DNA of 64,000 nt from Vibrio inusitatus (lineage in GTDB: Bacteria; Pseudomonadota; Gammaproteobacteria; Enterobacterales; Vibrionaceae). A model generated the notes under the pieces. That model did no database searches and was not told where the DNA came from. It worked only from the letters and a program-made list of their open reading frames with translations. The stretch covers positions 620,001 to 684,000 of the forward strand of contig AP024878.1 in assembly GCA_024346935.1 (NCBI GenBank), read 5' to 3'. Position 1 is the stretch's first letter. Each line of letters begins with the position of its first letter. Shown piece by piece: positions 1 through 8,876 of the stretch. A program made the position numbers and the translations under genes.

Positions 1-26
1 TAGTTGTCAGTGATGCAGAAGATATC

Positions 27-767
27 GTGAAGGTAGTGAACCTATCCAAGCAATTTGATGGTGTTGAGGTATTGAGAGATATTAATCTGACCATTAAGAA
101 AGGAGAGGTGGTGAGCATCCTGGGTTCTTCAGGCTCGGGAAAATCAACGCTTCTGCGTTGCATGAACTGGCTTGAACAACCTGAGCGCGGCACCATTCAC
201 CTTGGCGATGAACGCATAGGTATTTGTCCTCAAACTAATAAGCCTCTCAAATATCGTGATTTAGCGAAGATGCGAGAGCGAATTGGTATGGTCTTTCAAG
301 GGTTTAACCTTTGGCCGCATCTCACTGTGCTTAAGAACGTTATGGAAGCCTTATTGCACGTTAAGAAAATGCCGAAAGCTGAGGCTGAAGCCATTGCTAA
401 AATGCAGCTAGAGAAAGTAGGCATGTCACACAAGCTCGATAGCTACCCAAGTATGCTCTCTGGTGGCCAGAAACAGCGCGTTGCTATTGCTCGTGCTCTT
501 GCGATGGAGCCAGAGGTTTTACTGTTTGACGAGCCAACGTCAGCGCTTGATCCTGAGCTGGTGGATGAGGTTCTGCTGGTGATGCAAAAACTGTCAAAAG
601 AGGGCTATACCATGGTAGTGGTCACTCATGAAATGGAGTTTGCGCGAAATGTATCAAGTCAGGTGGTGTTTCTTGAAAAGGGCATTTTGATAGAAAAGAA
701 TTCACCGGAGAAGTTCTTTACCAACCCTGATTCATCAAGAGTTAGGCAGTTCTTGAAATTGGATTAG
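27..767 (+). CDS. Polar amino acid type ABC transporter ATP-binding protein
   Basis: Cytoplasmic ATPase of an ABC importer of the GlnQ/HisP class, which would power uptake of an amino acid or related polar solute. Visible motifs in order: Walker A GSSGSGKST (about residues 33-41), Q-loop VFQGFNLWPH, signature LSGGQKQRVAIARAL, Walker B VLLFDEPTSALDP and the H-loop VVTHE. The length (246 aa) is normal. The listed GTG start is uncertain, because the frame stays open to the left edge of the window, so a few N-terminal residues may lie outside. Permease and binding-protein genes are not visible and are presumably upstream. A hairpin follows directly. The substrate cannot be told from the ATPase. 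Confidence 0.9.
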   Translation: MKVVNLSKQFDGVEVLRDINLTIKKGEVVSILGSSGSGKSTLLRCMNWLEQPERGTIHLGDERIGICPQTNKPLKYRDLAKMRERIGMVFQGFNLWPHLTVLKNVMEALLHVKKMPKAEAEAIAKMQLEKVGMSHKLDSYPSMLSGGQKQRVAIARALAMEPEVLLFDEPTSALDPELVDEVLLVMQKLSKEGYTMVVVTHEMEFARNVSSQVVFLEKGILIEKNSPEKFFTNPDSSRVRQFLKLD

Positions 768-772
768 TTTAT

Positions 773-802
773 AAAGGCTAGTAGTTCAATCTGCTAGCCT
801 TT
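773..802 (+). terminator. Terminator after the ABC ATPase gene
   Basis: A 9-bp inverted repeat (AAAGGCTAG / CTAGCCTTT) with a 12-nt loop and a short T-run starts 6 nt after the stop codon. It lies between convergent genes and may serve both strands. Confidence 0.7.
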
Positions 803-823
803 TGGCCTACTGGAGTACTTTTA

Positions 824-2824
824 CTATGGGTGGTCAAAAGCACATGAAGCTAAGTCATAATTCAGTGTTTGCTCCTGCCCATCTTTTACAAAAGTGCAAT
901 TAAGTCGGTCGCCTTCCCATTCGATATACTCAATAGAGACACTTTGCTCATCGGACAAATCGTGCAAAACCACAGCGTTAAATTGTGGTTCGGTGCTTTG
1001 AACAAGTGAGTAAGCCAAATCACTGATAGCGGGGTTGTCTGGTGCATAGCCGGTAAGGATCTGGCATGGCTGATTGCTCCAAATATGCTGACTGTAATCG
1101 GCTTGTTTCTCTACTTTATAAATGAGTTCATGAGACTGAGCTTGCGCAGATAAGCGAGTCTGCGTCATGCGCGCCAAAGGTCCCTGTAAAGGATTGTCTA
1201 CCGCTACCATTTGCTGAGGGTGTTTATGCGCACCACGAACATGATAGGTAAGATCCAGCTGTTGTTGATGTGGGTTTTCAACCTTATGCAGTTCGACCAA
1301 TAGATTATCTAGCCAAATCAACACTCGGCGGTACTTAACATCTTGATAGCTCTTAGAATTCCATTGCACGATAGTGTGACTATCGACGCTAGCCTCTTCT
1401 TGTGTCCAATCCACTTGTGCATCAATCACGGTAGCCTTTTCATCTTGTAGATAATGGTTTAGCTGTGGATTAATCGGGGACTGGTTGTGCTGGTTTACAA
1501 CAAGTGTGTTGTGGGTTGCGGTATTCTTGTAATAGCTGCAGTGAAGCTCGGCGCCATAGCCTGTGGTGCCAAGATCAGGCAGGATCTCTTTACCTTGACG
1601 AGTCAGAATAATGCCGAGGCGATCATAATGATCATGCTCACCACCATAAGGTGCGTGTTTGAAAAGCAATGCGTTATCATTTTTTGCATCAAACTCTAAG
1701 GTAATCCCTGCTTCTTTGGCATGAACTGTGTGGCATGCTAATGGCTTTGCGGTAGGCAGTTCATCAACGCCATACAATAAGGCTTCAATGTTATCGCGAC
1801 TGATATTTTGATAGATACTTGCCAGCGTTCTTGCAAATAACTCACAAGGATATTGCCTTTGCGCAAACTCAAACAAGTGAGCGTGAGTCAGCTTTTGTTG
1901 CCCATCAATGCTGTCATTTAGACGAGGGAACTCTCCATTATTAAGCACTAGGCTTAACGGAAACTTAAGCATCTTTAAGAAGTTAGTGTTACTGCTCACC
2001 GAGTAAGGCGTATTGCAGGCCATTTTCTCGAAATTGAGTAGCGCTTGCAGTGCGTAGTAGTGGTAGTGAATCGATCCTTCAAACCACATGCCTTCATTAG
2101 TACAGCCATGATCCAATTGGTAGTGAATGCCATACTCGGTATTTAGAGCAAAGTCGATGTAGTTTTGCTCATCTAAGATAAGGCCAATGACGCCTACCGT
2201 CGCGTTGATCTTCATCTCATGGTTATGCAGCTGAGCAGTGCGATGCTTCATTAAGAACTCGGCACCTTCACGCAGTAATCTATCTTCGACATATTGCTGC
2301 TGCTCTGTAGAGAGCTGACCTTTGACGAAATCATATCCGCGCGCAAAGTCTAGGTGACAGTTCGCCTCACACAGGGTTTGTGCGTTAGCTTTGCCTGGCC
2401 CGTTGTAAGGAATACCGCCATGCTCTTCATAATCAGGGTAGTATTTTGCGTACTTTAAAAGAATCCCAGTTACTTTTTCAAGGTACAGGTTGTCTCCAGT
2501 CAATTGCCATAACAAACCGAGGTCGTAACAGGCTTTTGCGTTTAGGCCATTGAGCCAGCGCCACCAAGCACCATCATACGGTTCGCCAGTGAATTCTTTA
2601 CCATCTACAGGACAACAATGAGATTTAGGCTTGTAGCGATCCCAAGTAAGACGCACACCGTGCTCAGGACAAAAATAGTATAAATTCCAAGTCGCGATGC
2701 CTGTTTCAGGGACTAAGGTGTCGTGATTGAGCACCACATCATTGTTGTTTTTGAGTGTTTCAATCATAGAGACACTCGCACGCTCTTTGATTGCCTGTAT
2801 CTCGGATTCAGAAAACTGTAGCAT
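824..2824 (-). CDS. Heparinase II/III-family polysaccharide or oligosaccharide lyase
   Basis: Predicted cytoplasmic lyase (no signal peptide) that would cleave uronate-containing oligosaccharides by beta-elimination to unsaturated uronates. The 666-aa chain has an alpha/alpha-toroid N-terminal half followed by the heparinase II/III beta-sandwich, seen as GEHDHYDRL (395-403) and, after DLGTTGYG, ATHNTLVVNQ (436-445). Candidate catalytic residues are in HNHEMKIN (200-207), SIHYHYYAL (251-259) and the 397/399 histidines. An N-terminal CPEHG (52-56) and CCPVDG (70-75) pair looks like a small zinc-binding element. It is the last gene of a minus-strand run with uxaC (18-nt gap). The PL7 alginate lyase nearby argues for oligoalginate, but uxaC would suit a glucuronate-containing glycan such as a glycosaminoglycan; the PL family is unresolved. 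Confidence 0.8.
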   Translation of the reverse strand: MLQFSESEIQAIKERASVSMIETLKNNNDVVLNHDTLVPETGIATWNLYYFCPEHGVRLTWDRYKPKSHCCPVDGKEFTGEPYDGAWWRWLNGLNAKACYDLGLLWQLTGDNLYLEKVTGILLKYAKYYPDYEEHGGIPYNGPGKANAQTLCEANCHLDFARGYDFVKGQLSTEQQQYVEDRLLREGAEFLMKHRTAQLHNHEMKINATVGVIGLILDEQNYIDFALNTEYGIHYQLDHGCTNEGMWFEGSIHYHYYALQALLNFEKMACNTPYSVSSNTNFLKMLKFPLSLVLNNGEFPRLNDSIDGQQKLTHAHLFEFAQRQYPCELFARTLASIYQNISRDNIEALLYGVDELPTAKPLACHTVHAKEAGITLEFDAKNDNALLFKHAPYGGEHDHYDRLGIILTRQGKEILPDLGTTGYGAELHCSYYKNTATHNTLVVNQHNQSPINPQLNHYLQDEKATVIDAQVDWTQEEASVDSHTIVQWNSKSYQDVKYRRVLIWLDNLLVELHKVENPHQQQLDLTYHVRGAHKHPQQMVAVDNPLQGPLARMTQTRLSAQAQSHELIYKVEKQADYSQHIWSNQPCQILTGYAPDNPAISDLAYSLVQSTEPQFNAVVLHDLSDEQSVSIEYIEWEGDRLNCTFVKDGQEQTLNYDLASCAFDHP

Positions 2825-2842
2825 GACAAAATACCTTAATAG

Positions 2843-4258
2843 CTATGCTATATCGTTGAATTTAAAATAGTTGTTTGCATTGTGATAGCAGATACCTTCT
2901 ATGGTCTGCTTGAGTAGCTCTAGGTCGTAAGGGATCTCTCCATTCTCAACCCAGTTTGCAAGTAAGTTGCACAGCACACGTCTAAAGTATTCGTGTCGGC
3001 TGAATGAAAATAGATTGCGAGAGTCCGTTAACATGCCAATAAATCGACCTAGGGCTCCTAAGTTTTTTAGGCTGGTTAGCTGTGCTTCCATGCCGTCTTT
3101 ATGGTCGTTAAACCACCATGCAGCGCCAAACTGAATCTTGCCTGTGGCATCATCCCCCTGAAATGCACCCGCCAAACAGCTAAGCAGTTGGTTGTGATTG
3201 GCGTTGAGGTTGTAAAGTATGGTTTTCGGCAGTTTATACTCTCGATCCAGATCGCTAAGGTGCTTGGCTAGCGCGTCTATATCTAAGTCATGATTGATAA
3301 CGGTAAAGCCGGTGCCAGCTCCTAGCTGTTGCTTGCGTCTTTCATTCACGTTGGCAAGCACACCAATGTGCAGTTGCTGACTCCATTGGTATTTGTGATA
3401 GAGCTTGCCAAGTTGGTTTAATACGTAAGTGGTTAACTGGGCTATCTCACTTTCTGATAGCGGTTGCTTTGCCACTAACTTGAGGAAAATGCTTTCGCAT
3501 TGCCCCGTGCTGCCCTTGGCATAACACACGGTTGGTAGGCCAATATCAGAAAGCCTGCATCCCATCTCATGAAAGAATTCAATTCGGCTTGCAATGGCTT
3601 CAATGTAACTCCCTAGTGAGCTAATCGTGATACTGGTGATCTGGCTTATCTGATGCAGGGTGTTTAAAAAGCCATGAGTGTTGTCAAATCCAATCAACTC
3701 ATCGGCTCTGAAGGTGGGTAGAACCTTCACTGAAAAGTCCGAATGTCTTAGCTTTTGATGATACTCAAGATCTGAAAGTGGGGAGTCGGTAGTGCAAAGC
3801 GTATCGACATTGAGTCTTTCTAATACAGAGCGAGTGCTCATGTCTGTCGTTTTCAAAGTGTGATTACAATGATCCCAAATGGCGTGAGAATTGCTTGGAT
3901 TAAGAAGTAAATCGCAGTCGAAAAAACGCTTTAATTCTAGATGTGACCACTGGTATAAAGGGTTTCCGAGAAGGTAGGGCATTGCCTCACACCACTTTTC
4001 AAATTTTTCACGATCAGTGGCATCGCCTATAATGTAGCGCTCAGCTATACCGTTACTTCTCATTGCACGCCATACGTAATGATCACTATGTAGCCAGGCC
4101 TCAGCAAGGTTTTTATGCTTGGTGTCTAACCAGATATCTTTTGCATCAAGATGATTGTGATAATCAATAATCGGCATAGGCGCGGCATAGGTATGATATA
4201 GATGCTGAGCAAGTGATGAGGTCAGCAGCACATTGTCATGAATGTATTCTTGGAACAT
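2843..4258 (-). CDS. uxaC: Glucuronate (uronate) isomerase
   Basis: Isomerises D-glucuronate to D-fructuronate and D-galacturonate to D-tagaturonate in the cytoplasm, an entry step of hexuronate catabolism. The family hallmark is near the N-terminus: MPIIDYHNHLDAKDIW, with the metal-binding HxH. The length (471 aa from this start) matches the family. The frame extends to a GTG at 4276, but that codon has no ribosome binding site and the family begins only a short distance before the PIIDYH motif, so I chose the ATG at 4258, which has a weak AAGG upstream. It probably shares a transcript with the downstream lyase gene. No uxuA/uxuB partner is in the window. Confidence 0.92.
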   Translation of the reverse strand: MFQEYIHDNVLLTSSLAQHLYHTYAAPMPIIDYHNHLDAKDIWLDTKHKNLAEAWLHSDHYVWRAMRSNGIAERYIIGDATDREKFEKWCEAMPYLLGNPLYQWSHLELKRFFDCDLLLNPSNSHAIWDHCNHTLKTTDMSTRSVLERLNVDTLCTTDSPLSDLEYHQKLRHSDFSVKVLPTFRADELIGFDNTHGFLNTLHQISQITSITISSLGSYIEAIASRIEFFHEMGCRLSDIGLPTVCYAKGSTGQCESIFLKLVAKQPLSESEIAQLTTYVLNQLGKLYHKYQWSQQLHIGVLANVNERRKQQLGAGTGFTVINHDLDIDALAKHLSDLDREYKLPKTILYNLNANHNQLLSCLAGAFQGDDATGKIQFGAAWWFNDHKDGMEAQLTSLKNLGALGRFIGMLTDSRNLFSFSRHEYFRRVLCNLLANWVENGEIPYDLELLKQTIEGICYHNANNYFKFNDIA

Positions 4259-4322
4259 GTTTGGCCTTATACGCACAAAGAGGAGAGCGCCACATGGCGG
4301 TCTCCTCGGTTTGAGTTAACAG

Positions 4323-4460
4323 TTAGCTTTGAGTTTGCAATTGAGGTTCTACTTTCGTCACCTTGGCACTACGCAATAAGGCAATACCCAAGGTGACAAC
4401 GACACCACACCTGAATAGGAATGCGATTCTTCCCCTGAACAGGCTTGGTATCAGAAACAT
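4323..4460 (-). CDS. Small 45-aa membrane-like ORF, possibly a transporter C-terminal remnant
   Basis: This short ORF starts 11 nt after the kduD stop codon on the same strand and ends before uxaC. It reads as basic residues, then a hydrophobic stretch (GVVVTLGIALL) and a polar tail, like the last membrane helix and cytoplasmic tail of a transporter. A permease is commonly found at this place in uronate operons, so it may be what is left after a deletion, or a genuine small membrane protein. An 8-bp perfect inverted repeat (ATCAGAAA / TTTCTGAT) overlaps its start codon. I see no strong ribosome binding site. Confidence 0.35.
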   Translation of the reverse strand: MFLIPSLFRGRIAFLFRCGVVVTLGIALLRSAKVTKVEPQLQTQS

Positions 4461-4471
4461 TTCTGATCTTA

Positions 4472-5233
4472 TTATCGAGACAGCCAGCCGCCATCAACAG
4501 CAATGGTGTAGCCATTGATGTAATCAGAAGCACTTGAGGCTAGGAATACACATGGACCAGCAAGATCTTCAGGTGTGCCCCAACGAGCAGCAGGAATACG
4601 GCCAACAATTTCAGCATTGCGTGATTCATCAGCGCGAAGTGCTGCTGTGTTATTCGTCGCCATGTAACCCGGTGCAATAGCATTAACGTTGATGTTGTGG
4701 CTAGCCCACTCGTTTGCCATTAGTCGAGTCACACCCATTACGCCGCTTTTTGACGCAGTGTAAGAAGGCACGCGGATACCGCCTTGGAAAGAGAGCATGG
4801 AAGCGATGTTGATGATCTTGCCACCTTCACCTTGAGAGATGAACTGCTTAGCAACGGCTTGAGACATGAAGAATAGAGACTTAACGTTAATGTCCATTAC
4901 GTCATCCCAGTCTTGCTCTGTGAAATCAATAGCATCGTTACGACGAATAATACCAGCATTGTTTACTAGGATATCGATACGACCTAGTTCAGTTACTGCT
5001 TGATCAACGATTGAAGGGATATCGTCTAGTTTCATTAGATTTGCACGAATATCGATGAACTTGCGCCCTGTTGCCTTCATTTTCTCGATGGTTTCTGTTG
5101 GTTCAACGATATTCACACCAACGATGTCACAACCTGCGCTTGCAAGACCCAGTGCCATACCTTGTCCAAGACCAGTATCACAGCCAGTCACTATTGCTAC
5201 TTTATTTTTTAGATCGAATGAGTTGAGAATCAT
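4472..5233 (-). CDS. kduD: 2-deoxy-D-gluconate 3-dehydrogenase / DKII reductase (SDR family)
   Basis: A short-chain dehydrogenase that in pectin and glycosaminoglycan pathways reduces 2,5-diketo-3-deoxygluconate to 2-keto-3-deoxygluconate. The 253-aa sequence shows the NAD(P)-binding GCDTGLGQG motif (about 17-25), NNAG (about 91-94), the catalytic YTASK with upstream Ser, and the family C-terminus SDYINGYTIAVDGGW. The start is supported by AGGAC upstream of the ATG. It sits at the head of the minus-strand run with the 45-aa ORF, uxaC and the lyase, so it fits processing of unsaturated uronates released by lyases. Other SDR specificities, such as 4-deoxy-L-erythro-hexoseulose uronate reduction, are possible. 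Confidence 0.85.
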   Translation of the reverse strand: MILNSFDLKNKVAIVTGCDTGLGQGMALGLASAGCDIVGVNIVEPTETIEKMKATGRKFIDIRANLMKLDDIPSIVDQAVTELGRIDILVNNAGIIRRNDAIDFTEQDWDDVMDINVKSLFFMSQAVAKQFISQGEGGKIINIASMLSFQGGIRVPSYTASKSGVMGVTRLMANEWASHNINVNAIAPGYMATNNTAALRADESRNAEIVGRIPAARWGTPEDLAGPCVFLASSASDYINGYTIAVDGGWLSR

Positions 5234-5609
5234 TATTAAGTCCTATGTGTAATCACGTGTTGGGTACAACCTTGTGTTGTTTATGTGGTTACATTAAACA
5301 AAATAAATCGATCAATCAAGTAAAGTGAAATGTCGTTTTAAAAAATTAAACTGAAATTTCTGTTTTTGAGATCTAAGTGGGGTTAGCTAATTTGTTGTGT
5401 GCTGTAGAGACCGAAGATTTCTGGCGAACATTAGAGGGGGTTTTGAGCATGTGGATAAAGGAACGCACTGCATCCGTTGCACAAGTAGAAAAAGTGATTT
5501 GAATGGCAGGCGGTTGATTATAGTGATAGTTGGATCAAAAAAGGCCTTCCACGAAGAGTTCGTGAAAGGCCAAGTGTGGAGATAAATAATCTAGGAGTTA
5601 AAAGGTGAA
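5234..5609. other. Intergenic region: kduD promoter side and PL7 terminator
   Basis: No convincing gene is present. The left part is AT-rich and must carry the promoter of the kduD run; I see no certain -10/-35 pair. The right part carries the terminator of the PL7 gene, listed separately. Confidence 0.5.
5537..5571 (-). terminator. Terminator of the PL7 alginate lyase gene
   Basis: On the minus strand a GGCCTTTCACGA / TCGTGGAAGGCC hairpin (5543-5571) is followed by a run of T (5542-5537), a typical intrinsic terminator 39 nt after the lyase stop codon. Confidence 0.85.
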
Positions 5610-6653
5610 TTACTTACCGTTTAGCTTTAGCGCTGAGAATGTCACGCTGTTGTAGTCGCCATTTCTTTTGTCGATAGCGAAATCACCAGTACCTTGACAG
5701 CCTGGGCCCCATACAGGGTGAGATTCTTGAACACTACATTGACCGTAAGCACCAGCTTTGAAGTAGAAGTCATCTTCTGCATAACCTGTTGGGTGGTCTT
5801 TAGCATCAATACCTTTGCTTAGGTCGATGTCATAAGTCACTTTTTCGTGTCTTGCTGTTGTGAAAGTTAGGTGCATCATTGTGCCCTTAACTTCAACTTT
5901 GTAGCTAAATTCTTCGCCTAAAGCGATACCCGCTTTGCCTGGTTCTGCTTGGTTTTCCCAAGTGTTGCCCCATACTGGGTAAGCGATATCTTCACGGTTT
6001 GGATCTTTTTTCTCTAGATTGCGCTCGTAGTTCCAGAAAACTGAACCATATTCTTGATCTGGGAATTTCTTGTAGAAAATTTTCAGTGGCTCATTACCGT
6101 GACCGTAGCCAGTTTTTGCTTCAATCAACGCATTGTGTTTTTTGGCGTGGATCTGACCAACAACTACAGAGTGTGCTGGGTATTTTTCAGGGAATTTAGC
6201 GTGTAAAGAAACATGGTTAACTTTTAGCGTTGCTTCTAATGTACCGCCAACGGCGCTGTATTGATCCGCTTCTGGGTGGCTAGATAGTGCCCACTGGTTT
6301 CCCTTGGAGTCTGTAAGAATGTTATCGAAGTTTGCACCGCGAGGCATTTGACGCAGTTCAGAGCGTGCGTTCTTTGAGTTCTTAGTTGTGATTGCTTTGT
6401 TTTGAACTTCAAAAACAAGATTGCCATCTTTATCTAAGTGGAAGAAATCTTCGTGGGAGTAACTTAGCATCGCAACGCCTTCGATCTCATCCACTTTACC
6501 ATCTTCATTAATGTCTGAAGGGATAGTGATCTTCCAGTTACGCATATCGAATTTGTCTGCAGGAACAGGGTAAGAAACTCCGTTGTTGGCTATGTCAGCA
6601 GCAGCCGGTAGAGCAAGTAAGAGTGAACCAGCAAGAACAAGAGTTTGTTTCAT
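5610..6653 (-). CDS. Secreted PL7-family alginate lyase
   Basis: Extracellular or periplasmic endolytic alginate lyase. The 347-aa precursor has a signal peptide (MKQTLVLAGSLLLALPAAA) and one PL7 jelly-roll domain with the three diagnostic blocks in order: RSELR (near residue 98), QIH (near 167, in VVVGQIHAK) and YFKAGAYGQ (near 297), which carry the catalytic Arg, Gln, His and Tyr of the family. There is no carbohydrate-binding module. It is transcribed alone on the minus strand with its own terminator. It would make oligo-alginates whose unsaturated ends could feed the adjacent kduD and lyase genes. Preference for M, G or mixed blocks cannot be read reliably. Confidence 0.92.
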   Translation of the reverse strand: MKQTLVLAGSLLLALPAAADIANNGVSYPVPADKFDMRNWKITIPSDINEDGKVDEIEGVAMLSYSHEDFFHLDKDGNLVFEVQNKAITTKNSKNARSELRQMPRGANFDNILTDSKGNQWALSSHPEADQYSAVGGTLEATLKVNHVSLHAKFPEKYPAHSVVVGQIHAKKHNALIEAKTGYGHGNEPLKIFYKKFPDQEYGSVFWNYERNLEKKDPNREDIAYPVWGNTWENQAEPGKAGIALGEEFSYKVEVKGTMMHLTFTTARHEKVTYDIDLSKGIDAKDHPTGYAEDDFYFKAGAYGQCSVQESHPVWGPGCQGTGDFAIDKRNGDYNSVTFSALKLNGK

Positions 6654-7025
6654 TTTGTAATTCCTTGTATGTATTATTGTCGTACATAATAGGTGTGGTA
6701 ATTACGAAGAAAAGAACATAAGCCATGATGTGCATGTTTGATCACATTTTGAAACACAATCATTAGATCTAGTTCAAAAAATTGAGCGGATGATAACGAT
6801 CAGTGACCAACTAACTAGGTGCCTAGTTAAGTTATTATTTGAAGGAGAGACCTTAGATGCTAAAGAAAAAGACGTGATCTATTCGAAATAGAGCGGGTCC
6901 TCATAACAGCTTTGAATAAAAGAAATCTACTAACTAATTGAATATCAATTCTTTATTGAATTGGGAAATAAGAACAGCACGTTTAAGACGTGCTGTTTAT
7001 AAAGGGCTCGGGGTGGTTATTGATT
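6654..7025. promoter_or_regulatory. PL7 upstream region with possible CRP half-site and palindrome
   Basis: No gene is visible. TATGTA / TACATA form an inverted repeat about 15-35 nt upstream of the PL7 start. GATCACATTT at 6740-6749 is a perfect half of the CRP consensus, with a poor left half (TGTGCAT). Catabolite control of an alginate lyase would make sense, but the operator call is weak. Confidence 0.3.
6974..6996 (-). terminator. Hairpin terminator after the small periplasmic protein gene
   Basis: A perfect ACAGCACGT / ACGTGCTGT stem with a short loop lies just beyond the 7026 stop codon on the minus strand. The U-run is weak. Confidence 0.55.
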
Positions 7026-7247
7026 CTAATCGTCTGTCAAAAATTCAAGGTCATGATTGGTGTCTGCTCTTGTATCATCGGCAATAGCTTTACACTGTTC
7101 CACATCGGTTGGGTTCAATCCTGCCGCCAATTCAATCACTTTTTCATGGTCGTTAACGGCTTGAGCCTTGCCAATTTCCATACAAATATCTGGATTTGCT
7201 AGCACTGAACCGGAGACCAGTAGACCAAGTATCACTATGCTTTTCAT
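7026..7247 (-). CDS. Small exported protein, function unknown
   Basis: A 73-aa precursor with a clear signal peptide (MKSIVILGLLVSGSVLA, cleavage after ALA-like VLA) and a mature part of about 56 residues with two cysteines (CMEI, EQCKAI) that could form a disulfide. The ORF is preceded by GAGG 6 nt before the ATG, which supports translation. I do not recognise the family. It lies alone between the alginate lyase and the RlpA-like gene. Confidence 0.6.
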   Translation of the reverse strand: MKSIVILGLLVSGSVLANPDICMEIGKAQAVNDHEKVIELAAGLNPTDVEQCKAIADDTRADTNHDLEFLTDD

Positions 7248-7354
7248 ATCAACCTCGATGATTTTACTATTACAAAGTTTGCTTACGTGACAACGCGTAC
7301 TTTGGTTTAGTTCTAAATAGTGAAAATGCCTAATAACGACTAAGAGTGAGCAAA

Positions 7355-7780
7355 TTAGTGTTTATATCTAAATGTGTTGCTGTCATCTAGAATGTCGATT
7401 TTAATTGGTGCCAAGCCTTTGCTACTGTCTCCAATTTTGTTGAAGGCGACCAGTGATAAATCAATCACGCGGCCTTTAACGAAAGGGCCTCTATCGTTGA
7501 TTTTTACATCAACACTCTTATTGTTGGCTGTATTTGTTACCCGAACGATAGTGCCAAACGGCAAGGTTTTGTGTGCTGCGGTGTAAGCTCGCATATTGTA
7601 AGTTTCACCGCTCGCCGTGAGTTTTCCATGGTAGGCATTTCCGTACCAAGAAGCTTGCCCATTGAGGTCATGGTTTGAGGAATATTGTTTCGTTTTTGCT
7701 GAAGCGCCGCTAGAAGCTGATGAACATCCAGAAAGAGTAAGAGCTAAAAAAATAGGAAGAATGATCAGTAGTTTTTTCAT
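7355..7780 (-). CDS. RlpA-like double-psi beta-barrel lipoprotein
   Basis: Outer-membrane lipoprotein predicted to act on peptidoglycan. The N-terminus has a signal sequence and lipobox LSGC (Cys about residue 19). The DPBB domain follows: [21 protein letters not shown], then [10 protein letters not shown] and [17 protein letters not shown], the signature blocks of RlpA. At 141 aa it lacks the C-terminal SPOR domain of full-length RlpA, so septal targeting is not expected and it is probably a stand-alone paralogue. RlpA is a lytic transglycosylase in Pseudomonas; activity of this short form is inferred only. Confidence 0.8.
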   Translation of the reverse strand: MKKLLIILPIFLALTLSGCSSASSGASAKTKQYSSNHDLNGQASWYGNAYHGKLTASGETYNMRAYTAAHKTLPFGTIVRVTNTANNKSVDVKINDRGPFVKGRVIDLSLVAFNKIGDSSKGLAPIKIDILDDSNTFRYKH

Positions 7781-8010
7781 TTATAGTATCTATTAAATAT
7801 CGAATGGGTGTGTTTCAAATAGATCTTATCGGTGAATGAATTTCCCACGTCATAGCAGTGTAAAGGATGAGAATTATAAACAGAGTGGCATTCCAATGAG
7901 CAATATGTTGTTCAAGTCGTATCCATTTTAGGTTTTTTGAGGAGATAATATGAGTAGGCATTGATGGCTTTCGACACTTAATCGAAGGTTAGTCGATCAA
8001 AAATATTGGG

Positions 8011-8823
8011 TTATTCATCTCCCTCGCTGAGCGCATATTTTATTTCCTCTGAAGAAAAGCCTTTTCGAGAAAGCATGGCATAGGCTTTGCTTCGTTCTTT
8101 GAAGTCATTTAGATTGTAAGATTTTTTATTTAGCTGCTCGAGGCAAGACGAAAAAAAATCTATCTCTCCGCTGTTCACGGCTTGTTCGATGAAAGAATCT
8201 AGATCAGTAATATCTATTTTTCGCTGCTTTAGTTCTTGGCGAATAACAGTGAGGCCTTTGCCTTTTCTTACATACTTAAGGACTTCCTTTTCAAGATCTG
8301 CTTTTTCGGCCTTTATTTCTAAGTTAGAGCGTAAAGTGTCTACCTCAGGATGCTGAGAAATAGCTATTTTCACCTGTTGAAAGGTAAATCCGCGTTTTAG
8401 TAATGAATTAACGAGCTTCTCTCGACTCATCGTAAATTCTTGATATTGGTTATTGAGTCGGTCTATCAAAATGGCTAACTCATCTATTCTCAATCGATTT
8501 TTTACTATGTCGATAGCACCGATAATTGTATGTTCGTCAATTCCTTTATGTTTCAACTTCTCGACAATGTAGGCCGAACCATATTCACTACTAAAAGAGC
8601 GTTCAACAAACTGTTCTGCAAACACAGAGTCAGACTTAAGGTATCCGTAGATTCGAAGGCTTTCTAAAGTCTGATCTATCCAATCCTGATTATCCGTTTT
8701 CGCTTTAAGCTTTGTTAGTAGTTCACTTTCGGTCATATCCCTTTGTGTGAGATGCCACATAGCAGAGTTCATCACACTCTCTTGGCGTGTCGCTTTTCTT
8801 GGCTTATTGGAGTCAGAGTTCAT
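8011..8823 (-). CDS. RecX-like regulatory protein, extended
   Basis: The N-terminal part (about residues 15-110) matches the RecX helical repeats: AMWHLTQRDMTESELLTKLKAK, LESLRIYGYLKSD, FAEQFVERS and YIVEKLKHKGID. RecX modulates RecA filaments. At 270 aa the protein is far longer than a typical ~150-aa RecX, and the rest looks like more three-helix repeats (LVNSLLKRGFTFQQVKIAI, AYAMLSRKGFSSEEIKYAL). There is no recA next to it, unlike classical recX. It is the last chromosomal gene before the island array, 32 nt from the ancestral ssrA terminator. The exact role is unknown. Confidence 0.65.
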   Translation of the reverse strand: MNSDSNKPRKATRQESVMNSAMWHLTQRDMTESELLTKLKAKTDNQDWIDQTLESLRIYGYLKSDSVFAEQFVERSFSSEYGSAYIVEKLKHKGIDEHTIIGAIDIVKNRLRIDELAILIDRLNNQYQEFTMSREKLVNSLLKRGFTFQQVKIAISQHPEVDTLRSNLEIKAEKADLEKEVLKYVRKGKGLTVIRQELKQRKIDITDLDSFIEQAVNSGEIDFFSSCLEQLNKKSYNLNDFKERSKAYAMLSRKGFSSEEIKYALSEGDE

Positions 8824-8846
8824 GTGCGTCTAGCTTATATTTGGAT

Positions 8847-8876
8847 AAAAAAAAGGCCACCCGAAGGTGGCCTTTT
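8847..8876 (-). terminator. Ancestral ssrA terminator, now separated from ssrA
   Basis: GGCCACC cgaa GGTGGCC (8855-8872) with a run of eight A to its left is an intrinsic terminator on the minus strand, the direction of ssrA. It lies directly beyond the leftmost copy of the ssrA 3' end, so it was probably the native ssrA terminator before the islands entered. The T-run on its other side makes it bidirectional. Confidence 0.7.
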
